Positions 56,756 to 64,000 of a stretch of DNA of 64,000 nt are shown here, piece by piece. Location of the stretch: NCBI GenBank assembly GCA_013396755.1, contig VWZF01002523.1, positions 924,408 to 988,407 of the forward strand, written 5' to 3'. The notes below the pieces were generated by a model, which did no database searches, had not been told where the DNA came from, and saw only the letters and a program-made list of their open reading frames with translations. Within the stretch, counting starts at the first letter, position 1, and each line of letters begins with the position of its first letter. The position numbers and the translations under genes were made by a program. Source of the DNA: Sclerurus mexicanus (lineage: Eukaryota > Chordata > Aves > Passeriformes > Furnariidae).

Positions 56756-59700
56756 GTGGGCACCACCAAGGCCCGAACAGGCACCCCGGGGGGCCCAGCA
56801 CCCCATGGCCTGGCAGGGGGCATGGTGAGCATCCACAGGGATCGGGTGGGCTGGAGACACAGCCAGGGCAGGAGTGGGCAGCTGGCTGAGCTCTTAAACC
56901 TCGCTAGGGAAGGGGATCCTCTCCCTCCCTCCTGGCAGCGCTGCCAGGCACAGGGAACTAGTGGGGATTTGGGGTGCTCCCAGCCTGGGCTGCTCGCTGC
57001 TGGCATCTCCCCAGGACTGTCCCCGTGCCGCCAATGCTTGGGGCTACCACGGGACTGTCACCACTCCCTCTGCCCCACAGCCTCTCCAGTGCCGCCGGGA
57101 CAGGTACCTGGCCCAAGGACGTGGGCATCCTGGCACTGGAAGTGTACTTCCCTGCCCAGTACGTGGAGCAGGAGGAACTGGAGCGGTATGACGGCGTGGA
57201 GGCCGGCAAGTACACACGGGGTTTGGGCCAGAAGCAGATGGGCTTCTGTGCTGCCCACGAGGACATCAACTCCCTGTGCCTGACGGTGGTGCAGCAGCTG
57301 GTGGAGCGCGGGCGCCTCTCCTGGGATGCCATCGGCCGCCTGGAGGTGGGCACCGAGACTGTCATTGACAAGTCCAAGGCTGTCAAGACCGTCCTCATGC
57401 AACTTTTCCGTGACTCGGGCAACACTGACGTGGAGGGCATCGACACCACCAACGCCTGCTATGGGGGCACAGCCTCGCTCTTCAACGCGGCAGCCTGGGT
57501 GGAGTCCAGTGCCTGGGATGGTGAGTTCAGGCAGGGACTGTGCCATCGGGCTGGATGCTGGGTGGGTGCCATGGAATAGGGGGACAAGGCAGGAGAAGGC
57601 CTGAAACCCAAAAATACTCTGGCAAGCTTCAACAGGAGCCACTGCCCTTCCAGGCTCTCCATCATCCCTGTTTCTTGCTTACCTTGGCTGTGATACCTGG
57701 CAGCATGGAGATGGGAATACACGAGTTCTGTGGTATGGAGGCTTCCACCTGCTGGTGGCCCTGCCAGTCCCTCTGTCCTCCCCCAGGTCGCTATGCTGTG
57801 GTGGTGTGCGGGGACATCGCCGTCTATGCCACGGGGAACGCGCGGCCCACAGGAGGTGCTGGTGCCATCGCCATGCTGGTGGGACCCAACGCCCCACTGG
57901 TGCTGGAGAGAGGTCAGTGTCATGAGACCCTGGGGATAGGTGCTATCCCTGGGGGCCATGCAGCCATGTCCCAGCTCTGGGCAGAGCTGCTCAGCTCCGG
58001 CAGCACTGGCTCTGCCAGGTCCTGATGGGTACTCCAGGATCCTGGCTAGCCACATCCTTGTGGGCACCATGGAGTGACTCAGGGAGGCTGTTGGATGTTG
58101 GGGCTGGTATGACAGGCAGGCATGTGCTTGCCATTGGGCTGGGACTCCCCAGTGCTCCCTAACAGTGGGCTCTCCCTGTGTCCCCAGGCCTGCGGGGAAC
58201 CCACATGGAGCACGCCTATGACTTCTACAAGCCAGACCTGTCCTCTGAGTACCCAGTGGTGGATGGGCAGCTCTCCATCCAGTGCTACCTGCGGGCACTG
58301 GACCGCTGTTACGCCGTGTACCGACGGAAGGCAGAGAGCCAGTGGCAGCAGGGTAAGTGGCAGCACCCCTAAGGTGTCCATCCCATTCCCCTGGATGCTG
58401 ATGGTCCCATGCTGCCTTTCAGCTGGCATCCAGAGGCCCTTCACCCTCGATGACTTCAAGTACATCATCTTCCACACACCCTTCTGCAAGCTGGTGCAGA
58501 AGTCTGTGGGGCGGCTGCTGCTGAATGATTTCTTGGCCTCCCCCAACCCTGACACGGCCTCTGGCCTCTACAAGGGGCTGCAGTCTTTTCGGTGGGTCCC
58601 TGCACTGTGTGTCCCCCACCCCTCAGTCCAGGCACGGATGTGCCAGTCTGGGGTTCAAGCTGGCTTCTCTCTGGGCAGTGGTTTGAAACTGGAGGACACC
58701 TACACCAGCAAGGAGGTGGAAAAAGCATTCCAGACGGCCAGTCAGGACATCTTCAACCAGAAGACCAAGCCCTCCCTGCTCCTCTCCTCCCGCAATGGCA
58801 ACATGTACACACCATCCATGTATGGCTGCCTGGCCTCCCTCCTGTCACAGTAAGTCCCCCAAAATGCTGGCTCAGAGGGAGGGAGGATGTCATTTTGGGC
58901 AGTCCCTGGATGGCTGGAGGGGCAGGTGCCAGTATTCATCTCCCCCCAGCTCAACAGAGACCTGACAATTTCATTGCACACTACCCCCGGCAGGATGCAT
59001 CCTGCTCTGTCCCGTCTCCCTGGCAGCCTTTTCATCCCAGCTTGATGGAGCTGGGCCAGCACATAAAGCCCTTCTGTCATTGCCGGGAGGATGAAAACCC
59101 TGTTGTCACACCCAGCAGAACGAGTGACCCCACAGGAAAGGAGCCATGGGAACAGACAGGCCCTGAGGGATCAAAAGCCTAGTGCTGGGGCTCCCTGGCA
59201 CCACTGCACTGCAGGGCCACGCTCCCTTGGAAATATGACCCCGAGACACAAGGACCCCCCTGCCTGTGAAGGAGGCAGCCCCCTACACTACCCCCACAGC
59301 CCTGCATGCACCTTACCTGAAATCTCCTCCAACCCTTCTAACCCCCGCTGCAGGTCCTCAGCCAAGGACCTGGCTGGCTCCCGGATCGGTGCCTTCTCCT
59401 ATGGCTCGGGACTGGCTGCCAGCATGTTCTCCTTACGTGTCTCACAGGATGCAGCCCCAGGTGAGCCCCAAGGGGGCGAGGGACTGGGAAGGGAGGGCAG
59501 TGTAGGGCTGTGGGGCCAGGGCTGCCAGCAGTGCCATATCACTGGTGGGGTGCCCGTTGCCAGGTTCACCCCTGGACAAGCTGGTCTCCAGCCTAGCTGA
59601 CCTGCCAGCTCGCCTGGATGCTCGCAAGCGCGTGGCCCCTCAGGATTTTGCAGAGATCATGAAGCGACGGGAGGAAACCCATCACTTGGGTGAGTGGGGC

Positions 59701-59876
59701 TGGGGGGATGCAACAACCCCACACTGGGACCCCATGACACCCCTGAGCATCACTGCCCTCTCCCTGCAGCCGACCACGCTCCCCACGGCTCCCAGGCAGA
59801 TCTCTTCCCTGGAACCTGGTACCTGACACGGGTGGATTCCAAGTACCGCCGTGAATATGCCAGGAAGCCCATCTAG
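56712..59876 (+). CDS. HMGCS2: Mitochondrial hydroxymethylglutaryl-CoA synthase, spliced gene (9 coding exons)
   Basis: Condenses acetyl-CoA with acetoacetyl-CoA to HMG-CoA, the committed step of ketone body synthesis in liver mitochondria. The spliced CDS is 1455 nt, 484 residues (human 508). Residues 1-20 (MLRLVGRAARCWGARSLSSA) are Arg-rich with no acid, as expected of a mitochondrial presequence, and the enzyme core starts at WPKDVGILALEVYFP. The catalytic cysteine lies in TTNACYGGTASLFNA and the catalytic glutamate in LEVGTE. HTPFCKLVQKS and SYGSGLAAS are further family blocks. The presequence, plus the position beside PHGDH, separates it from the cytosolic HMGCS1. Exons: 56712-56755, 57081-57520, 57787-57912, 58188-58352, 58423-58591, 58679-58849, 59354-59460, 59564-59689, 59770-59876. 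The gene spans only about 3.4 kb. Confidence 0.96.
57081..57520 (+). CDS. HMGCS2: HMGCS2 exon 2 (active-site Cys and Glu)
   Basis: 440 bp, phase 2 in, phase 1 out, acceptor tgccccacag, donor gtgagt. Carries the presequence end, the LEVGTE and NACYGGT catalytic motifs, and VESSAWDG. Confidence 0.96.
57787..57912 (+). CDS. HMGCS2: HMGCS2 exon 3
   Basis: 126 bp, phase 1/1, acceptor cctcccccag, donor gtcagt. Reads RYAVVVCGDIAVY and ARPTGGAGA. Confidence 0.96.
58188..58352 (+). CDS. HMGCS2: HMGCS2 exon 4
   Basis: 165 bp, phase 1/1, acceptor gtgtccccag, donor gtaagt. Reads LRGTHMEHAYDFYKP and ALDRCYAVYRRK. Confidence 0.96.
58423..58591 (+). CDS. HMGCS2: HMGCS2 exon 5
   Basis: 169 bp, phase 1 in, phase 2 out, acceptor gcctttcag, donor gtgggt. 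Reads RPFTLDDFKYIIFHTPFCK, including the conserved active-site His of HTPF. Confidence 0.96.
58679..58849 (+). CDS. HMGCS2: HMGCS2 exon 6
   Basis: 171 bp, phase 2 in, phase 2 out, acceptor tctgggcag, donor gtaagt. Reads GLKLEDTYTSKEVEKAF and NGNMYTPSMYGCLASLL. The junction codon is CGT (Arg), where the human protein has Gly. Confidence 0.94.
59354..59460 (+). CDS. HMGCS2: HMGCS2 exon 7
   Basis: 107 bp, phase 2 in, phase 1 out, acceptor cccgctgcag, donor gtgagc. Reads AGSRIGAFSYGSGLAAS. Confidence 0.96.
59564..59689 (+). CDS. HMGCS2: HMGCS2 exon 8
   Basis: 126 bp, phase 1/1, acceptor cgttgccag, donor gtgagt. Reads PLDKLVSSLADLPARLDARK and FAEIMKRREE. Confidence 0.95.
59770..59876 (+). CDS. 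HMGCS2: HMGCS2 exon 9 (C terminus, stop)
   Basis: 107 bp, phase 1 in, acceptor tccctgcag. Reads LFPGTWYLTRVDSKYRREYA and ends KPI at TAG 59874-59876. Confidence 0.96.
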
Positions 59877-60069
59877 AGGGGACCAGAATGGGGGGCCCTA
59901 GGAAGGGGAATACTCTCTTTCCCACCGTCATCCCTGCTCATCCCCAAATCTGGAGCTGCCTTCTGCAGGAAACTTCACCTTGGATGGGTGGGGAATGGCC
60001 AGTGGTGCCTTAGACCCCAGAGCTGGTGGAGACTACGGCTCTTCTGCAAACAACTGGGCGGTGCAGGGG

Positions 60070-60075
60070 AATAAA
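60070..60075 (+). terminator. HMGCS2 polyadenylation signal AATAAA
   Basis: AATAAA about 195 bp after the stop codon, followed by a GT/G-rich tract (ggtgtggatggga). Mammals have an extra non-coding last exon; here the signal is reached without any intron that I can support. Confidence 0.75.
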
Positions 60076-60091
60076 GGTGTGGATGGGAGGG

Positions 60092-60611
60092 GGCAGCAGC
60101 CCGGCTCTGGCTCCTGGTCTTGAGTGGTCTCCTCCCACCCCGGGGCACTCCCCTTAACAACTGTGGGTCTGGATTGAAGTCCTTTGCGGGATTTATCCCA
60201 TGGGCACCCAGCGGGGTCACCTGCCCTGTCAGACATGTGTCTCAGTAACCCCCATTATCCCAGGATGGGAGTGTGTCCTGACATTTTGGGGGAGGCAAGT
60301 AAAACCCAGCCTCCCAGTCTCCAGATTGAGGGTGGTAAGACTCCGTTCTCCCTGTGAGATCATTAAAGTGAAACATCCTCATGGCAAACCCCGGGGGCAG
60401 GAGGCGCAGGGACTCACGGGAGGGCTCATCCCCCTTGCAGCACTGCTCTCTGGGCCATGTCCTGGCATGGGACTGTGGCCAGAGAGGACCTCAGCAGCAG
60501 CAGAGACCTTTGCACCCTTCAGCAAACAGCAGCGGGGCTGGGGAGCGGCAGGGGCGGGAGGGAGGGGGTTTGGGGTTGAGGTCAAGGGACCACACAGACA
60601 AGGTATCACAT
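60092..60611. other. Tail-to-tail intergenic region HMGCS2-PHGDH
   Basis: About 0.5 kb between the two convergent polyadenylation sites. GC-rich. An ATTAAA at 60362-60367 (+) could serve as a secondary HMGCS2 signal. Nothing else recognised. Confidence 0.65.
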
Positions 60612-60631
60612 GCTCTGTCCTTCTAGTACCC

Positions 60632-60637
60632 TTTATT
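60632..60637 (-). terminator. PHGDH polyadenylation signal AATAAA (- strand)
   Basis: TTTATT on the + strand is AATAAA on the - strand, 122 bp beyond the PHGDH stop codon. The 3' UTR is therefore only about 140-150 bp. Confidence 0.8.
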
Positions 60638-60758
60638 GAGTGTGGGGCCACCCCAAACTCAGTGTGGAGGTCAGGGACAGCTGGGTGCGATGCTTCCCCT
60701 GCTGGGGGAGGGTCCAGGTGCTGCGGCCATGGGGAGAGTCCTTGTTGACAGCTGGGGT

Positions 60759-60916
60759 CTACAGCAGGTGGAGCTGGAACACTTCTGTGACACATGGCTT
60801 CAGCTCGCTGAGGTTGGACAGGGGGGCTGAGAGCCCCACGATGCTCCACTGCTCCCCTGCCACTGTGCTGGAGCTGTGGTAGAACTGGAGCTGGACCCCC
60901 ACCTTGCCCAGCAGCC
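60759..60916 (-). CDS. PHGDH: PHGDH exon 12 (ACT-like C terminus, stop)
   Basis: 158 bp, phase 1 in. Reads LLGKVGVQLQFYHSSSTVAG and VTEVFQLHLL, ending at TAG (60761-60759). Confidence 0.94.
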
Positions 60917-63797
60917 CTGGAGAGGAGGAGAGGGGTTAGGGACCACAGGCTGCCCCACCACCCAGCAAGGAGCTGAACTCTGCTCACCCCAACACCCCTC
61001 AAAGGTGCCATTTCTTCCCGCACCCCAAGTCCTTTGCTCCACGTCACCCAATCCCCTGCCCAAGCCCCCAGTCCATCTCTCCAGGTAATATCTGCCCCCT
61101 CCTTGGTGCAGCAGGGGCTCAGCTCTGGTCCAGATGCAGGGCCCTCAGGCTGACCCCCTGCTCAGGGCTGACACAGGGAGCTCACCCGTCAGTGTGGCCA
61201 GAGCAGTGGGATCGGAGGCCTTGGCTCTGTAGATGAGAAGAGGGCCGGACAGCGGGGCTGGCTGCTTGAAGGTGGCCCCATTGATCTCCCGCAGCACCGG
61301 GGTGCTGCCCTGCACCGTCCCTGTTGCCCGGTGTGGGGTGCCCTGCAGGGACACCTGCACCAGGCCGGTGCCGCTGTCAGGCTCGGGGGCCACGTCGCTG
61401 TGGGTGGTTGTGACCTGTCAGAAAGACACGGGGCACTCAGTGCCCAGGTCCTGCATGTGGCAGAGTATGGGGAAGGGATGACCTTGGAAGCACCCCAGCC
61501 TGACTGCTGCACTGGCAGCTTTGCAGGGTGTCCCCAGGCTCACGCTGCTTAGTGGGGAAGGGCAGGGTCTGGATTCACCAGGCTGATGTGCAGAGCCCAG
61601 GTGTCTACGCACCTTCAGCCCAGCCTCCTGGGCCAGCAGCGAGGCATTCACCAGGGTCACCTCCTTCTGTGTCCCCCCCGCCAGCATGCCCGCGGCCACG
61701 GCAGGTGTCAGGTAGCTTCCAGCCTCCCGCAGGGGTGTCCCTGGGGTGCAGGGAGGAGACGGGGGTGGGTGGGCCAGCAGCAGAGAGGTCAGCCCCACAC
61801 TGGTGCAGCCAGCCTGGAGCTGGTCTTTCCACCCACCCAATCCCTACTCCCATCCTCCCATCCATCTGTCCCCACAAGCCCCAGTACTCCAATCTCAACA
61901 ATCCAACAATGACCCTACTGTCCATCCTTTCTCCTGGCCGCCCTCCACCCAGAGGTCCCTGCACACCCTGCCTGCCTGGCTCACCTAGGGTGCAGACCTG
62001 CATGCTGCCCTGCACTTGCTTGCTCACCACGTGCAGCACCGTGCCCAGGGCCCGGGCCAGGGCAATCCAGGGCTTGGTCTGGGGTGCAAAAGCCTTGCTC
62101 AGAGCCTGCCCATTAACCTGCAGGTGAGAGCAAGGTGAGCAGTGAGAACCCACCAGTGAGTGCACTGGGTTGCTCCCAGTGCACCTATGTGTTGTAGATG
62201 GGGAAACTGAGGCACAGAGATCGGGTGCCCAGTGGGGCAAACTCACTACACCAGTCAGCCCCTTCCCTGTGGCCATATCCACGATCTGCATGGCGATTTC
62301 TTTGCCGCAGCGGCTCTGAGCCTCCCGTGTGCTGGCGCCCAAGTGTGGGCAGGAGATGACATTGGGGTGGTTCACCAGGTCACGGTCCTTTGGGGGCTCC
62401 TGCAGACACAGTTCCACCCTGCCATCAGCCTCTACCGCTCCCCTGCGAGCTCAGAAAGCGGGACATTTATCCTCCTTCCTTTGCAAGGAGGGAAGCTGAG
62501 GAGGACTGTGCCTGGTCCCAGGCCGGCAGTGTTTGGGGGGCTGCTCTGGCCTGGCTTGGGCAGAGTTAAGGTGATGCTGAGACAAAACAAAACTCAAGGG
62601 GTCCCCACAGCCCCACTCACCTGTGTGAAGACATCCAGGGCAGCCCCCCCGCACTGCCCCGACTGCAGTGCCCGCAGCAGCGCACCCTCATCCACGATGC
62701 CACCGCGGGCACAGTTCACCACCTGCACGCCACGGCGGCACTTGGCAAAGGTGCTGTCGTTCAGGAGCCCTGCAAAGGGAGGGCTGTGAGCAGGGGGGGG
62801 CTGCCCCATCTCTCCCCAAGCCTCCCTGCTCCTGTGCCCACTCCATACCTGTGGTGGAGGGCAGCAGTGGTGTGTGCACTGTGATGAAATCGCAACGGGG
62901 CCAGATCTGCTCCAGTGGCAGCTGCTCCACACCAAAGGTGGCTGAGACTTCAGGGGTGATGATGGGGTCATAGCCTATGGTCTGAGGCAGAATGGGTGCT
63001 CAGTCCTGCAGCCTGCCATGGTGGCTCTGGCTGAGCCAGGAAGGTGCACTATCCCCATCACTCTTCCTGGCCCCACTCCCTTACCTTCATGCCAAAAGCC
63101 TGCATGCGGGTGGCCACCTCTCTGCCGATGCGTCCCAGCCCCAGCACAGCCAGCGTCTTCCCGTTCAGTTCCATGCCCATGTACTAGGGTGCACAGTAGA
63201 ACATGAGCAAGCACACCCCACATGGGCACCCACCACCCAGAGGTGCTTCACCTGCCTCCTACCTTCTTACGGTCCCACTTGCCCTCCTTCATGGAGGCAG
63301 CTGCCTGTGGGATCTGCCTAAAAAGGAGACTGTGGTCAGCATGGTGCAGGGGACTGCGGGGTGCATGTCTGTGCGCCCCATCCTGCCCTGCGCTCACCTG
63401 GCCAAGCACATGATCATCCCACAGGTGAGCTCTGCAGCACTGAGGCTGTTCCCAGTGGGTGTGCTGGGAATGGAGAGTGGTGTTACTTGTGTGTGTCACC
63501 CGGGCTGACAGGGTTCTGCACCCCGTGAGGATGGAGATACGCAGGGTGGTGCCAGGGGTGCCATGGGTGGGGATGGCACCCTACTGAAGCCCCTCCTGCC
63601 TCCCCAGGAGCACAGGCAGGGATGTCCCCGCACTCCTGCTCTTACTTCATGACCAGGACACCCTTCCTGGTGGCTGCTTCCACGTCCACGTTGTCCACAC
63701 CGGTGCCTGCTCTGCCCACCACCTGCAGCCTCTCTGCCGCCTGCAGCACCTCAGCCGTGACTTTGGTGGCCGAGCGGACAATGAGCCCATCGCAGTC
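60759..63797 (-). CDS. PHGDH: D-3-phosphoglycerate dehydrogenase, spliced gene (exons 12 to 2; exon 1 outside window)
   Basis: Oxidises 3-phosphoglycerate to 3-phosphohydroxypyruvate with NAD+, the first step of serine synthesis in the cytosol. Eleven exons sum to 1455 nt, 484 residues plus TAG. The human protein after exon 1 has about 487. Order: substrate domain (GLIVRSATKVT), NAD-binding Rossmann domain with GLGRIG, catalytic Arg in NCARGG, Glu in the VDEGAL to VFTQEPP region and His in CPHLGAST, then an intervening (ASB) domain and a C-terminal ACT-like domain. All introns are GT-AG on the - strand. Human exon 1 (about the first 46 residues) is not in the last 200 bp, so it lies beyond the right edge. 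Convergent with HMGCS2, the same arrangement as in mammals. Confidence 0.97.
61186..61414 (-). CDS. PHGDH: PHGDH exon 11
   Basis: 229 bp, phase 0 in, phase 1 out. Reads VTTTHSDVAPE, STPVLREINGATFKQPAPL and ASDPTALATLTG. Confidence 0.95.
61613..61740 (-). CDS. PHGDH: PHGDH exon 10
   Basis: 128 bp, phase 1 in, phase 0 out. Reads TPLREAGSYLTPAVAAGML and VTLVNASLLAQEAGLK. Confidence 0.95.
61985..62117 (-). CDS. PHGDH: PHGDH exon 9
   Basis: 133 bp, phase 0 in, phase 1 out. Reads VNGQALSKAFAPQTKPWIAL and ALGTVLHVV. Confidence 0.96.
62247..62399 (-). CDS. PHGDH: PHGDH exon 8 (catalytic His)
   Basis: 153 bp, phase 0/0. Reads EPPKDRDLVNHPNVISCPHL then GASTREAQSRCG. The His of CPHLGAST is the catalytic acid. 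The donor is GTGAGT directly after GTA. Confidence 0.96.
62621..62769 (-). CDS. PHGDH: PHGDH exon 7 (catalytic Arg)
   Basis: 149 bp, phase 1 in, phase 0 out. Reads LLNDSTFAKCRRGVQVVNCA then RGGIVDEGALLRAL and LDVFTQ. Confidence 0.97.
62849..62981 (-). CDS. PHGDH: PHGDH exon 6
   Basis: 133 bp, phase 0 in, phase 1 out. Reads TIGYDPIITPEVSATFGV and CDFITVHTPLLPSTTG, the NAD-binding core. Confidence 0.97.
63085..63183 (-). CDS. PHGDH: PHGDH exon 5 (Rossmann glycine motif)
   Basis: 99 bp, phase 0/0. Reads MELNGKTLAVLGLGRIGREV, with the GxGxxG dinucleotide motif. Confidence 0.97.
63263..63317 (-). CDS. PHGDH: PHGDH exon 4
   Basis: 55 bp, phase 2 in, phase 0 out. Reads QIPQAAASMKEGKWDRKK. Confidence 0.95.
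63398..63463 (-). CDS. PHGDH: PHGDH exon 3
   Basis: 66 bp, phase 2 in, phase 2 out. Reads TPTGNSLSAAELTCGMIMCL. Confidence 0.95.
63646..63797 (-). CDS. PHGDH: PHGDH exon 2
   Basis: 152 bp, phase 0 in, phase 2 out. Reads DCDGLIVRSATKVTAEVLQ and GRAGTGVDNVDVEAATRKG. This is the first PHGDH exon visible; the region to the window end (63798-64000) is intron or upstream sequence. Confidence 0.96.
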
Positions 63798-64000
63798 CTA
63801 AGGGGTGACAGACACGGCGAGTGGGACCAGAGCCGGGACTGGTGGTCGTGGATGGGTCACAGGATGGGGACAGCCGCTGCCGGGGGCCGTGATCCGCCGT
63901 GCGAAACTGGCCGAGCTCTTGCATCAGACGGGAGGCGGGGACCAGTCGAGGGGGTCCGCTCCCACCCGGGACCGGCCCGCTGCGCCCACCCACCCATGCA

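Larger units (their letters stand above)
56340..56760. promoter_or_regulatory. CpG island at the HMGCS2 promoter and exon 1
   Basis: Dense CG dinucleotides and GC boxes from about 56340 into exon 1. One undetermined base (N) at 56461 lies inside it. Edges are by eye. Confidence 0.75.

Noticed and set aside
57459..58298. 279-codon - strand frame over HMGCS2
   Set aside because: Antisense to well-supported HMGCS2 exons and introns, no homology, typical of GC-rich antisense frames.
60379..61047. 222-codon - strand frame near the PHGDH 3' end
   Set aside because: Overlaps PHGDH exon 12 in another frame and runs through the polyadenylation signal. No domain seen.
61605..62417. Continuous 270-codon frame on the - strand across PHGDH exons 8-10
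   Set aside because: It reads through real PHGDH introns that happen to stay open. The splice sites and homology show separate exons at 62247-62399, 61985-62117 and 61613-61740.
63798..64000. Possible PHGDH exon 1
   Set aside because: Translation of the - strand in all frames gives no VLISDSLDP-type start, so exon 1 must be beyond the window.
1..64000. CRISPR arrays, bacterial operons, tRNA or rRNA genes, or an undescribed defence-type system
   Set aside because: The window is ordinary spliced vertebrate DNA. No spaced repeat arrays, tRNA-like or rRNA-like sequence were seen.

Overview
This is vertebrate nuclear DNA, most likely from a bird. It has spliced GT-AG genes, CR1 LINE remnants (the usual avian and reptilian retroelement), short introns and intergenic gaps on the right side, and the gene order NOTCH2 - REG4 - HMGCS2 - PHGDH, which matches human 1p12. 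The species cannot be named from the sequence alone.

Layout. 1-7445 is the tail of a NOTCH2 intron (intron 5 by human numbering), with no exon found. 7446-48810 holds 28 NOTCH2 coding exons on the + strand, from EGF repeat 8 through the negative regulatory region, transmembrane segment, RAM, ankyrin repeats and PEST tail to the stop codon. The 3' UTR follows, with a polyadenylation signal at 51180. 51.2-54.1 kb is intergenic, with one CR1 remnant. 54.1-55.9 kb holds a compact C-type lectin gene, the positional REG4 ortholog. 56.6-60.1 kb holds HMGCS2 (mitochondrial HMG-CoA synthase, ketogenesis), with a TATA box, a CpG island and a PPRE-like element. 60.6-63.8 kb holds exons 12 to 2 of PHGDH (first step of serine synthesis) on the - strand, tail to tail with HMGCS2. 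PHGDH exon 1 lies beyond the right edge.

The exon model was built by hand. Every coding intron is GT-AG, exon phases are compatible throughout, and the visible proteins match family lengths. NOTCH2 here encodes 2137 full codons, which is what the full-length human protein predicts once exons 1-5 and exactly one EGF repeat are removed. That repeat is EGF21 (human exon 15). It is not found in the 499-bp intron where it should be, and skipping it keeps the frame. This is the most notable observation in the window.

The genes do not form a pathway. NOTCH2 is a receptor, REG4 is a secreted lectin, and HMGCS2 and PHGDH are metabolic enzymes. They sit together by ancient synteny. Base composition shifts from AT-rich with long introns (NOTCH2) to GC-rich and very compact (from about 53 kb rightward).
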